Positions 23,001-35,380 of a stretch of DNA of 64,000 nt are shown here, in pieces. The position numbers and the translations under genes were made by a program. Origin of the DNA: Clusia tigrina (taxonomy: Eukaryota; Arthropoda; Insecta; Diptera; Clusiidae); the NCBI GenBank assembly GCA_920105625.2, contig OV050033.1:1034001-1098000 (forward strand), given 5' to 3'. The notes beneath the pieces are model-generated. The model had not been told where the DNA came from and ran no database searches. It was given only the letters and a program-made list of their open reading frames with translations. The first letter of the stretch is position 1. Every line of letters starts with the position of its first letter.

Positions 23001-26000
23001 TCTAGATTTGGGGTGTATTCAATTCGTTGTCATGGAGTGTCTCCAACTCATTCCGTTTTGTCACTCTTTTCTAAGGGGTGCGTTCATTATTTTCTAAGGG
23101 GCATTTTTCACTGAGTACTCTTAGGAAAATGCATTTGCTTTAGTGCCTCCACAGGGTCATCAAATTCAATTACCTGGTGCACAACTAATCCTGAGAGAAA
23201 CAAATTCGATTCGAAATGTAAGTTAACAACTCTTAGCAGCAATAATTTTCCAGCAAGAATTTTTCGACGATATCTGGTAATCAAATGATGGCGTTGAAAT
23301 GACAAAATTCCAACAGGGGCTGAATCTGTAGACTGAACACGCAACCAGGATGGCCTCAGCTGACTATGTTCCAGACTATGGGATTGGCTACTTCAATAAG
23401 TCCCCTACACCCAATACACCAATCCTCGAGGCATCAACAAACAGTTCTTCATTATTCCAGCCAAATAACAGCATTATCAAATCACATATGTAATGTTTTA
23501 AGAACCTAAGTGATCATCCATGTATGGTTCAGTTAGACTTAACTTAGAAATTCGTGGGATTGGTTTGGGTTCTTTTACAATGTCTTTCGACATATTATTC
23601 CTGTGAACAGTGATACATTTTGTCGATAAAACTGGAAACCTTTTCAATTGGTTCAGGCACAATTCCGAGCTCTCATGGGAGCTAATAAAACTCGGTAAAT
23701 TTCCCAACCAAATTTTTTCATATTCTCATTCATCAAGGAACATAGTCAATAAACAATGCAGATCGATTAAGAATCTCTTGGTATGGAATCTAGAAGTTTC
23801 TCTCCTTCGTCTCTCTTCCAGGAGTTTTAAGTACAGTTTTTCAAACAAACTTAGACCAAGACGTGTTGTCTTTCAAATTGACCTCAGCCGTTGCCGATAG
23901 TCGAAATTCATTATAGAGTCAGTCCACTACAACTAATTTACTCGAAATGTAGAAAGCTTCCAGCCATCACCGCTGGCTACCAAGCCTTTCGCCTCGAAAA
24001 CAAAAAATAATTGAAAGAAGATTGGCAGACCAGCACAATTGGCCCTAGACTACGGACCCCTGCAATTTCCTACACCTCTCTAACCATCTCCATGACCATT
24101 ATTTGTGCTTTCCAGGCCCCACTCACAACACGCATACGAGCTGCACAAGCACTCCATTCCCGTCTTGTGTAGGGTGCTCGAGTTATTACATTCCTAATTT
24201 ATAAAATTGAACGGTTTTCAATTTATGCGCCCCTCATTTCCAGAGCAATGCATTCAAATGTATTCAATTTGGAATCATCTGCGAACGAATACTTGAGATA
24301 TTTATTGCCTGAAAGGAACAATAAAACATTCGTGAGCAGCAAATCTGCGCGATATCATTTATGCGTCCATAAACTGCGGCACAGATCAGATTCGACAGTG
24401 CAAACTCAATAATGGAAGCCAATCAGTTCGCGGATGATAAACATTTGCACACATATGGGAAAATGGGAAAGCGGAAAATTTTCCATTTTCAATTTCACGA
24501 AAAACACTTAAATTCGCATTACAGTCTGTTACATTGGCGCGGGGTGGCGCGGAACAACACAATAAGTGTAATGCAGAGGAGGAGGTGGAAAATACTGGCA
24601 GGCGAAGTACACATAAAAATCCTAGAACGAAATATGCCTTCGTTCACACATGTATGCCAATTTCAATAGAGCTGGGAAGATCACTCCAATAGGTCCGTGT
24701 GGTTACGATATGCAGCACATGTTGGCTTTACCGTAGTCGAATTTCGTATGTTTGAGAGGGGGAAATTCCTCGGTGAAATATGTATTACAGCATTCAGATT
24801 ATGCGACTTGAATAAGCAATTGTTAAATGATTTTTATCGACTGGCTGCGAAAATTCTCAAATCAGAAGCGCTAACAAATCTGGGGAACATTACTCATAGG
24901 CCCAATTTCGTTGCTAGCTTTGGTGGGATGAGAAAAATGATTTAAAAACTTCTGTATTTATACTAAAATATCGATTATGAGAGCGAAAATACTGATACAC
25001 AAATTACTGCACACCCCGCATATGCTTCTGTATGGAAGTATGGCATAAAATGTTCGAGTACTTGAATAAATTTTAAAAAAATAATTAATTCAAGGAAACA
25101 TGCATGCACTCTTCTTCTGTTCACGTACTTAAATCAAATCTTCTCCGCTGACTTGGCGCTATTTTTACTATGCCACCGTCAGCATAAATATACCGACTCA
25201 TTTGAATAGGATTTCAAATACAAATGTGAATATTGCCTGCGGAATTTTATGGTATCCTTTTCAGATCCAAGGCTGAATATTCCACCATTCATTACTAAGC
25301 AGGTATGGAAGCATTACCTTCATATGTACGAAAGATGTGTGGAGTGGCGCGCAGCTTTCCGTGTTCCTCGCAAATGCTCTAACTGAATAATAGTAGAGCA
25401 TATTGCATACTGAGTCTATCCCAACAGTTGGAGACAAACAGACCTAGGATTTAACTTAAGAATAGGCCACTGTAATGAAATTAGAATAGCTTCCATGGTC
25501 TTCACTCCTCAGTCCAAGTTTGCCCCTATATAATAAGGCAACTAGACGCTTTCTCTCTCTTCGGTTCTTTCCATCGCTAATTTTATCTGAAACTCAAAAT
25601 ATTAAGGAATTTTGTCTGAAAACCTTGTTCGACTTTATGGGCCATGTCTAGTTTCAAAGAGAATAAATTAGGTAATTAATGCCGCCGCCCAATCAGAGGC
25701 ATACTTGTTCCTGCGTTTGTTTACGAAAATAAAAAAATGTGTAATAAAATTGCAAATTGATGTTTTCCTTTGTTCCGTGAAAACACCTGCCCAAGAAATT
25801 TTAGTTGCGAAGAGAATTTGTGTTGTCAAATTTTACAGGGATTGAAAAGTTGATGTGACACATCTGAGCATTTTATAATACACCTTTTAAAGTAGGATAC
25901 CTAATGATAATTGTAGGATGATGCACGCTTATGATACGCTTTGATTCAGTAATCCCGTTCAGAGGCCTGCCTCCGGACATTATCGTTGGCCTCTTTAAGA

Positions 26001-27009
26001 GGAGTGAAAGTGGAGCCTTCATACAAAGAGACAATTAATTAGTTCTACTCTTAAACCGATGTAGCTATACTTATACGCAATACTTTACGCATCCTTTAAT
26101 TGTGAACAGGCAGTGGCCTTGATAGAATAAGAGGGTTTGTAAATATGGCATAAGAAATTGGAAGAACTATGTAAGACGTGAGGGTGAAATATTTAATTCG
26201 GGATTTCGGGCATCGATAATTGAATTGGCAATTTTGCGCCCTTGGAAAGGTAATTTAAAAGCAATGAAGCTAACACCCTAAATTGAGCCAAGAGACTGCA
26301 AAGGAACTGAAAGATGATATTCTCGGGCCAATACGTGTTCCTTGCTATCCTCATACAAATGTATAAAAATAATTAATTGAACATTTTAGTGGAATTTCTT
26401 TGCGGACGATGCAGCTTTACTACCTTTTTACTTCGATCTTTTCTCTGTCAAACTCAGCAGCAATTCATTGTAAACGCATCGCGCACCCAGAAGCAAGCTG
26501 CATCTCTTGTATCCGTATAACGCTTTCATAATTTTAGCAGAGAACGGAGATCGAACTGTCACTCGCTGAAGTTACGTCACTATATAACGCAATTGCACTG
26601 GTAGTCACGCGTAGTTATATACGAGTATCATGGCAATACATGCATTGATTGTTTGTTTATTTGAAGGTTTTATAGGCACATGTGAACATTCAATATGCAG
26701 CTTCTTGGCTGTGATGTGCGCTCGGTATCAATGTATAAAGAAAAGAAATACAAATGAATCAACGACTACAGGAAAGACGAAATTTTAGCCACTCGATGAC
26801 TAAAGCTGCTTTAACACTTTTTTAAATTTGAAGTTAGCATAAGGCTCACTTTTCCCTTTTGTGCTTTGCACTAATAATGTGAAAAAGCCTTGTAACAGAG
26901 GGAGATAGGGAGAGAGAGAGAGAAAGTACGAAGGTCCTGTGAAGGACATGTAAAATAAATTATATCTTTTTTACACATACACATACATAAATTTGTGCGG
27001 CCAACTTAC
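20012..27009. other. Seven-kb stretch with no supported gene
   Basis: ORFs are short and unrelated to known families. Parts around 20.5-21.9 kb look like decayed repeat sequence but I could not place them. The most coding-like piece is a minus-strand frame at 22250-22453 (67 codons, no ATG, hydrophobic end). If the exon at 27010-27207 splices to the second hydrolase gene, this whole stretch is intron. Confidence 0.5.
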
Positions 27010-27207
27010 CAAACACCAGTACGATAGAAATTTGACTTTTTGCTGGAGTCCTGCTGGCACCAAATGTCGATTACGGCTAGTTTGTAATTTCTGACTGCGT
27101 TGTATTTCGAATTTATCGAAATATAAGCCATAAACAAACTGGCCCAGGGCGAGTAAATGGATAATTGTGACAAAAACACGAGACTTGTATAATTCCACTT
27201 TTGTCAT
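27010..27207 (-). CDS. Isolated first exon of an ADTRP-family protein (possible alternative exon of gene 2)
   Basis: The 66-codon exon starts at ATG 27207 and ends in phase 0 at a GTAAGT donor. It aligns with the N-terminal part of the two hydrolases: a first membrane segment ([20 protein letters not shown]), then VKFLSYWCL where the others have KFKFLTFLN or KFKYLTFLD. The catalytic-position Thr is Ser here (S62). I found no matching second or third exon between it and 17.1 kb. The downstream exon 3 of gene 2 (starting 16559) is also phase 0, so direct splicing would give a 247-residue protein. The alternative is a separate gene or remnant. A CT/GA-rich simple repeat lies near 26911-26925. 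Confidence 0.65.
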
Positions 27208-30200
27208 ATTGGCAAATAATGTTCCACAATCCGCCTGCGTTAATCAGAACAATGATAATGTATGAAATACTTCTTCTTCTCGTCTCCCATATCAACGGTC
27301 ACCATGATTTGTTAAACCGCAAGTTGATTGAACCTTATTACATGCACCCATACAGACAGACTCACATGCTCCCAAACATAGAATATGGAAAGTAACAAGC
27401 GAGATGAATAATTGCACATGCACACACACACACACACGTCCTATAAATGCATAAATGTAGTTATGCTAAAATGGTAACAGAAGCAATATACAAAATAATA
27501 GCGACAACACCATTCAGGTATTTATTAGGAAACTTCTTTCTTATTCGCTCTGTAAACACTTGTAAATATTTAATAAAAAGCCGGTCTTATGTGTCGTGTC
27601 TGCTTGGCGTATTTGTGTTGCCTAGGCAAAATAAACAAACAAGCGCTTCTTGGGAGTGTGAGTGGGTGTGAGTGTGGGTGTGGGCGTGGGTGGGGGCATT
27701 TCTACATACACAACAAGTATTGAAAATATACCAACATACAACTACACACACACATGCACACAGTAGACTACGTGCAGCAGATACACAGAATCAAAAACGT
27801 ATATTATTGAAGCGTGACACACAGTGACACCAACTAATGTTTCCACATACGCGAGTACTGCATTTGGAAAATTAAATTCGATTAGTTAAGTGTGAAACTA
27901 AAATCTGTGTAGCCCAACAATGGAAATATGTACTATATGAATGCATAATCAATAGGCCCTTCGTTGTGCTGATGACATAAACAAAGCATGTTAAAATTAA
28001 GTTAAAGCGCTTCCATATGTACGCACGCACACTCAAAGAGCAATTTTTCTCACTTTCTTTCAACAAGCTGAGATTTGTATGTATTTATTTAGTTCGGTTT
28101 TGTTTTTCTGTTCCCCTTTGGGGCTTCTTAATAAACAACACAATGTGCCCCAATTGGTGCCCCAAATATAACTAGCGTATATTTTCAACTCCTCGGTAGT
28201 TTTATGGCGACGTTTATTTATCGCGCTCTAATGCCACAACACATCCAGACTGTACTGGTACTGAAGAATAACTGCAAGCACAAAATGTGGACAACAAGGT
28301 TGCTCTTGGGGCTCTGCGCTTAGTTTGGTTGCCACTGCACGTATTCTGTTTGCTGGAATTTGCGATGGGTCGGTCGGTAGGTACACTCACTCGTACGAGT
28401 ACGTCGCCCGTTCAACGGTCGTTTTTCGTGCAGTTTTGCGCATGTCAGTCGTTCCTTCCGTGCAGATGAAACAGAAAAATATTTAAATATATGTATGTAC
28501 ATTGTATGTATGTTTCAGGATGGAGCATGGAAAATAAGGAATGTACCTGTATAGAAGCTATATTCAGGTTGGCAATACAAATGGAATTAAAAATACACAA
28601 GATGGACATTTGACCCAAACTAAGCTCAACGCTCGACCCCAAAAACGATAATCATTTATATAGTCTTTCGTCAAATAAGTGATTGGGCAAATTATTTGTT
28701 GCAAACAATTCAGTTCAGTGATACAGCAACACTGCTTCATGGCAAAATTATCTCGACTTTTATTTTTAACTTGCAGCTATTTAATAAGCTTATGTTTTGT
28801 TTTGTTTTGGTTGCTCTTGTGATAACGCGCTTGTTTATCACTCTTCAGGCTGATACACACAGATACACATGTATGTGCGTGTATGGATGAATACTGTATA
28901 TAGATGTGTGCTCTTCTTTTTGTCATCATTTAAAGTTTATTACATTTATTTTGTTTACAGCGTTACATTTCTCACAGATGCGGCTTTGCACAGCAAACAC
29001 GGCCTACTCCTGATATCGCAGTTTGCCTCGAACACAGTTTTGTACGAGTGTGTAGCCGCTTGGTGGGTAGCCCTAAACCTGTGGTAACTCCTTTAATATA
29101 AACAAATATGCTATACGCACACAAGAAAATGCCTTTATACAACATACTTGAGTAAATGCAAATAAATGAAACGCCAGCTAACAGCAGATTAATCATTCTT
29201 TAGGTAAAGATTTCGGGAAAATTGCAAGAATATTCTTTAATAATAAAATTTAAATTTCAACATATACGAAATTATTTTGTACCAATTAATTGAGTGTATG
29301 TCCGAAAAACTGCCACTACAATTTTTTGGGTTGTATAACGATACTTTGTGACGTCATAAACATGGTGGAATGATATTTTTTGCCGCCCAGGTCATTAAAA
29401 TTGTATGTGCATACATGTAACTACCGACTGATGAAACTGGCATAAATATAATAAGTGGCCATAACCTTTTACCTTTAACCAGTGATAATCCAGTATTCTC
29501 CCAGAATAAAAAGCTTGGAAACGAGGGCTGAGTGGCATTTTCATTAAATGAATCACATAATGGTAATAATTTACATCACAACGAAAACAAAAAGTATCTA
29601 TCAGGGCGACCGAAGTGTACATTAATAAGCAATTTATTGAAATTATGCTTTCCACTACACCATTTGTAGCTCCCAGGAGCTTAAAAAATAAATGCGTTAT
29701 GTACTTTACAGTCGATAGGATTAGCTAGTGTGGAAAATTGAGTGAAACGCAGAGAGGAAAGGAGTGGGCACTTGACGGGGCAGATGTGTCACGGTCTCTT
29801 CTTGAATAGATGATATTGTGTGACTCTTGAATGTCCGAGGTAACGTCTTGTAACTAGCAGCATCATATAGTCACACAAGTTTTGAATTTCCGCTAATGAC
29901 CTCTCACATTTTGTCTGCCGCAATGATTTTCCGTACATACGAGAATACAGAAATGCAAATAAATGAAGACACACAATTTTATCATCCCAACTTTGAAAAT
30001 GTTAATTAAATTGCAATAAAATTAGATGATTTACTTAAGTTGCACAAATATACTAGAGTTATGTAATAAATGCATTCATGAGCCTTCGTGAGAAACCTGT
30101 AAATATGCCACCAATAAATACCTACAAGGCCCTCAACAAAATCACAGGTTTTTTTTAAATCTGAGTTTTAAATTTTGGAGGCTATAGCTAAATTCTCCCT

Positions 30201-30878
30201 AAGGGTGCTACGTGGTTAGCTTTTAGCCACAGTTCTCTGTAAATAAAAAAAATAGCCATGCAATACATTGTGACATGGAAAGTTCTGAATTTATTGTTTG
30301 TTGATTCGGAATTTTTTATTTATAATATATAATAATCGAATGTGCATTCATATGCATGGCAGGAAGTTCACTTTTCGTCCATAGCCCATTCAAATTTATT
30401 TATGATACACAATATTGACGGATCATCGGAGAGCGTCAATTCTGATATTTGTGCTGTCGAAAATCCCAAAAGTTTCGAACACCTGCAAGCATGGGCCTTG
30501 TGTGTGTGATGTGTCAGCGTGCTAAAAAAGAATTTAGTGGAAGCGGAACTCTAGGAGCAAGCCCGTATAGCAATTCCACTTTGGAGGCTTATACTTACTT
30601 AAAGGATGGCAGAAAGTTTGAACATTTGGCTTATCGCTTAAGCACTTGCAACACGCAGCACAGCTTTCAAATACTTGGCAACAAAATACTCCGTGCCAGT
30701 GCTTCTAAAACTTTTCAGATCAGTGCGTTTAACTTCAACAGCTGTTTTTGATAAGCGGCAATTTGCTTCTCAATAAAAATACAAAATATGAGAAAATAGT
30801 TTTTCTTTCAAATATACTTCATTAAATTTTTTTCCAAATTTGACGTGTTCTCTATTCAGTCGTGTGCCATCAAATAAA
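27208..30878. other. Spacer with simple repeats
   Basis: CA/GT-rich runs occur at about 27420-27436 and 27655-27700. No gene is supported. A stretch at 28961-29083 is bounded by TTTACAG and a GTAACT donor-like site and has coding-like codon use in one frame, but it has no start, no partner exon and no recognised family. Confidence 0.45.
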
Positions 30879-31723
30879 ATGTCTGCAGCATCGAAAATTA
30901 CATTGGCTTTGACCGTTGCTGTTTCAACGTCAATCATTGGTTATGTGCACTACAAGCAGCATGAAGACCGGTAAAACGTACAGTGAATATATAAGAGAAC
31001 TGATTGATTACCAAACAGCATTTCGGTTTGTCCCTTGAAATGTACAATTTCAGTGAAAAACTCCATGAGGGTGTTGTACGAGACTATGAGCGACAGCAAC
31101 GTCTTCAGCTGGAGAACGCAGTACAAACACAAGACGACCCAACAACTAATGAAGAGGCGCTGCACGAAACCCATGGTGAATTAAAGCAGCCTGAGGTTAA
31201 AGCTGAAGAAGAATTGAAAAACCAACAAGAACAAACTCTGACAGAAAACAGTGGGCCGGTGGAGGGCCTGTCTGATTTGGAACCAAAAGAAGGTAATCAT
31301 GACTAGGTGGTGATATCTTAATCCTGTGAGATAGAACAGATAAGCTTTACTATTTATAGTTTAACAGAGGATGAAGCGCTGCAAAATGAAGGTTCTATGT
31401 CTGATGGGGACGATTCTATGGTATTTAACATTCTGCAGCTTTCAAACCATAAAGATAATTCCAGTAAAGTTGATGATACATCATATGACGAATTCCCAAT
31501 GTTGACGAGCAGCGAGCAGCAATTGTCATGCGAAGAAGTAACTAAAAAAATTACAAATCTGCAGCATTCTGATGATGAGAATGAGAACGATGAGCACACA
31601 TTGGAATCAACGGAAGTGTCAGTAACCCTTAAAAAGAAAAAGGATGCAGATACAACTGAAATTACCGAAGTAACGAATCAAGAGCAGACGCCAGAGTTAT
31701 CTGGTAATGGAATGAAAATCTGA
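30879..31723 (+). CDS. Pet117: PET117-like cytochrome c oxidase assembly factor with long acidic tail
   Basis: PET117 is a small inner-membrane mitochondrial protein that couples heme A synthesis to cytochrome c oxidase assembly. Exons 30879-30970, 31054-31292 and 31368-31723 join in frame to 228 residues. The N-terminus is MSAASKITLALTVAVSTSII, a single hydrophobic anchor, then GYVHYKQHEDR joined to EKLHEGVVRDYERQQ, the PET117 signature. The family is normally about 70-80 residues; here the remaining 150 or so are acidic and low-complexity, rich in E, D, Q and T. If the second intron is retained, the protein stops at 31306 and is about 115 residues, still long. The tail has no recognised domain. 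Confidence 0.8.
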
Positions 31724-32455
31724 CACGTTTGACATATCAACATGATTAGCAGCCGCCTCGGTGACTGAGAATTTATAAATTCGAGTAACGTTTCCTGGAT
31801 TTAAAAAATCATTTTGAAAATTGAAAGCTTGATTTTTCACTAATGCAGCTTTTTGAACTCTTGAAACAGAATAGTCTTCAACGGACAATAACCTTCCCTT
31901 TGCCATTCCTTGCATCTCACTCAGGAAACCAGCAAATTCATTTAAATTTATATTGTAATTATATGCAAAGATGCGAATATAATTATTTATAATTTCTTAA
32001 GAACTGCCTTACACAATCTACATTTATAAACTATTAAATTAAAAAACAATAACCGAATTTTATGCTTTCTTTCGTCTTGCGCTGAAACGTATTTGTCTAT
32101 CTACGTTGTTTATGGTTGCAATCGAGAATGCGTTACTAATTTTTACTTCCAAATCTTCAAGAGGGGCACGTTAGTTGCGTGCCGCTCATTGATCCAAACC
32201 CTTGCAACGTAAATACGCGTAATAATTATGGCGTAAGGTCGTCTTTTCAGGTCAGATCTAAATTTATCTCAAATAATTGCGTTTATTTATATATATAGTC
32301 ATTCAACTGTAATTGCATATCATAAATGTTATAAAATTTAAGCTAGTAATGCTTACAGATAATTACATTATTCAAATGAGTAGTTAAAAACCGGATACCC
32401 AACTTAGGGAATAAAAAGAAATACAATTTATGCCTTTCCGACGCAACGGGCATAT
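31724..32455. other. Convergent 3' spacer
   Basis: The 3' ends of the PET117-like gene and U2af38 face each other here. It is AT-rich and no further gene is seen. Confidence 0.6.
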
Positions 32456-33298
32456 TCAATATCGTCCTTTGCGACCATCTTCTGACCGATCACGACCACC
32501 ACCAATGCCACGACTGCGCGAACGGCGACCACGAGAACGAGAACGACGACGGTTCTTTGAACGTGAGCGTGAACGAGATCGGCGACGACGAGAATAGAGA
32601 TACCTTGAAAAAAAAATCAATTTATTAATTTTATGCTCAAAATAATAACTGAAGGGCTGAATATCTATATAAATATATGTTACCTTCTCAGCTCCCTAGA
32701 TATAGGCTTCAAGTGCATGAAATTGCAAAATCCAGAGCGCGTGCATTCGCCCATCTCGTACTGACGGCAACAAGCCTCTCGAAAGTCGGAAACCGGCGAT
32801 AATTCAGAATAAACGGGGCGGCCACCAAACCAGCGATTATTCAAATCATTTGCCGCCTTTTCAGCATCCTGTTCGTTACGGAATTTTATGTATACATTGC
32901 CTACTAGGTGGTCCCCTAGATTATCGCATACATTCATCTCCTCAATTTCGCCATATTTGTCTTCACACTCTACAAATACATCCTCAAAGAAATTATCGTA
33001 ATGTTCTTGCATCTCTTCGTCCGAAACATTAGCCACCAAGTGAGACCCATCTGCCGATTTGGCAGAATTTTGTGGATTCACGTATAGATTCTGCAGCAAT
33101 ACGGTCTGTGAAAAGGTCGGCTTGTTATGGATACGTGAGCAGCGATCGCCATGACGACAAGCACCAATTTTAAAATAAAAGGAACAATTCACCCTGAAAA
33201 ATAAATGTGCTTATAATATGAGAATATTTTATTTATTTTCCCGTCTGTCATTACTTGTCCTTTTCGGTGCCAAAAATGGACGCCAAATACTCGGCCAT
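32456..33298 (-). CDS. U2af38: U2 snRNP auxiliary factor small subunit
   Basis: The U2AF small subunit reads the AG at 3' splice sites as a dimer with U2AF large subunit. Exons 33298-33255, 33193-32684 and 32603-32456 join in frame to 233 residues. MAEYLASIFGTEKDKVNC is the conserved start. Zinc finger 1 is C18-x8-C27-x5-C33-x3-H37, and the Ser equivalent to human S34 is kept. The middle is the U2AF-homology RRM, then zinc finger 2 at C157-C165-C171-H175. The C-terminus is an RS-like tail with a GGGRDR stretch. The tail is shorter than in Drosophila, but the stop follows directly in frame. Length, fingers and RRM are otherwise canonical. Confidence 0.97.
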
Positions 33299-33800
33299 AT
33301 TTCAAATGTACCAATTCCTCTCTTGGCTATAATTTTATTATTAAACAATTTATTTAATTTTCGCCGCTGATTATTATATGTATATCGCTACGTTTATGTA
33401 TTATTTGAAAACGAATATTAAATCGTTTAACTAAATTAACTTCCTAATACCGAAAAAATATTACGCCGCTATAGCGAAACCAACCTGTCAAAAACTCATT
33501 TGCTGCTTCTTCGAAACACCCAAACTTGGCAGCACTAATGCTTCTCTTCCACTGAACCGTAAATTTAAAAAAAAATTGCCGTGTTCGGAAAGAATATATG
33601 TAAAGACTTCTAAGTACGGTAGAATAAAATGCCAATTGGCATAACGGCATGATTTTCAAAATTTAAATAAATGTTCCACTTTCAAGAGAGAGGGTTAAAG
33701 AACTGTATTTATTGATGCTGCAGCAATGTATCAATGAAAAAACAAATGGTCTAATTAAGTGGACGATGGTTCTTCTAGCATAATAATTCTTGAACTATAA

Positions 33801-34260
33801 CATAGTGTCTCGACTAGCTATAATCCATGGCAATGTTCATGTTCATGTCAGAGTAGCTGATGGCTGTCAATATTTGAAGTGGGCAAATTATGTTAAGGCA
33901 TTTCATTTTTTACATGGCTTTGAACAGTAAACAACAGAGATGCGTTATCACATTGAATGCTTTAAGAGAGTTAAAATAACTGCAATCAGGAATTGAAGAG
34001 TTTGTAATTGCACAAACACTCAAATTCTCTATAAATAATTATTAAATTAATTATTTCCCATCTATTAAATTTAATTTGTGCCATTTTTAAATAGAAAAAA
34101 TTTAAATTCGAGTGAAACTTCAAGTTGATGTCAGGGTTTCTAGCAGAACTGCTGTCTTGACATAATGTTTAATTTTTTTGGTATGACATTAACATATGGA
34201 GTCTCCACTCAACATTTTGATGTGACATTGCCATGATTTATAGCTAGTCGAGACACTATG
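33801..34260. mobile_element. 460-bp TIR element, family 3
   Basis: It begins CATAGTGTCTCGACTAGCTA and ends with the inverse TAGCTAGTCGAGACACTATG. The inverted repeats extend about 36 bp with few mismatches. The interior is non-coding and AT-rich. The flanks share only a base or two, so a TA duplication (mariner-like) is possible but not shown. Confidence 0.7.
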
Positions 34261-34484
34261 TAATTGATATTCAGTATATTTGACTTTTAAGTTTAAAGGT
34301 GAGTGTTGTAATGTATGTTTTTATGGAATATAAAATATGTATAAGAAAATATATTTATTTTTAATTGCATTATGTATCGTTCTATTACGAAATATAACAA
34401 ATACTTATTTTATTAATTTTCATGATTAGAACATTTTTTCAATAAATATCAACATGACAATTTAACAAGAAAAAACTAATCAAT

Positions 34485-35110
34485 AGGTGTGTTTGCGTCG
34501 CATGAACTGGCTACATTTTCTGAATTTTCTGCACTGAACTGTGTTCGCGTCGCGAGTTCATCTGCAATTTCCTGTTCGCGTCGCAGAAAGTTCATTTACA
34601 GTTAATGAATTGGGTGCACTGAAATTTTTTTAGTGCAGCTCAGTTCATGTTCTGTTTTCAAAATTTACGAACATTTTTGTTTTTTTCCTTTACTACCATA
34701 ATTCTAAATTGAACTTTCTGAATTTAAAATAATTAATAACTATAAAAACGTAATTCCTCTTATTCCTTTTCGACAAAACTACTTAATATTGCATCAATTA
34801 TTTATTATTTATTATATATCTATTGTTTATTATTTTCTCCATTTTATTAATTATAATGTAAGATTATCGAATTCACTTAAACTTTACAGCGTTGAATTGT
34901 AAACAAAACTTTATTTATTTACAACTACAACTTATAATTAAAATTATAAGCTAAGGGAAGCGCTTTCCAGAGGCGGATTGGTGTAAACAAAACATGCTGT
35001 TATGAACTGGTACTGAACTTTCCTGTTCGCATCGGAAACGTCACGTTATTGAACTTATACGACACAAAGAATACAGGGTCTGCACTAGTTCTTGCGTCGT
35101 GAACAAACCT
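34485..35110. mobile_element. 626-bp TIR element, family 4, with subterminal GTTCGCGTCG repeats
   Basis: The left end AGGTGTGTTTGCGTCGCATG and the right end (inverse strand AGGTTTGTTCACGACGCAAG) are inverted repeats with several mismatches. The interior repeats GTTCGCGTCGC at 34543-34553 and 34574-34584 and GTTCGCATCG at 35025-35034. Such subterminal arrays are typical of transposase-binding sites. No ORF encodes a transposase. The target duplication is unclear. It lies about 270 bp upstream of the Hop start codon. Confidence 0.55.
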
Positions 35111-35380
35111 CTTGTTAACCATGCATATTTCTGTAGCTTTGTTTAATATTGGCTTTTGTTTTCGATAAATTACTAAACATAGCTTACCGAACTTATAATA
35201 AACGTCAAGTTTCGCTGAGAATTTCCGATCTCGTTTGCAAAAAGCCGAGGAGATAACTACAATTTTAAAGCACGTTTAGGGGTTTTCTGCAAACAATTCT
35301 TTTAAGATTTGTAAAAGATACAGATTGTCAAATTTGGTAGCTTCGAAATATAACTTGAGGAGTTTATAATTGTGAGAATT

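Noticed and set aside
32456..33298. Truncation of U2af38 because the RS tail is short
   Set aside because: The last exon reads in frame to a natural stop and keeps all functional domains; tail length varies among insects.
34461..35116. piggyBac-type TTAA target site around the family 4 element
   Set aside because: TTAACAAG occurs near both ends but not at matching distance from the inverted repeats; coincidence in AT-rich DNA is likelier.
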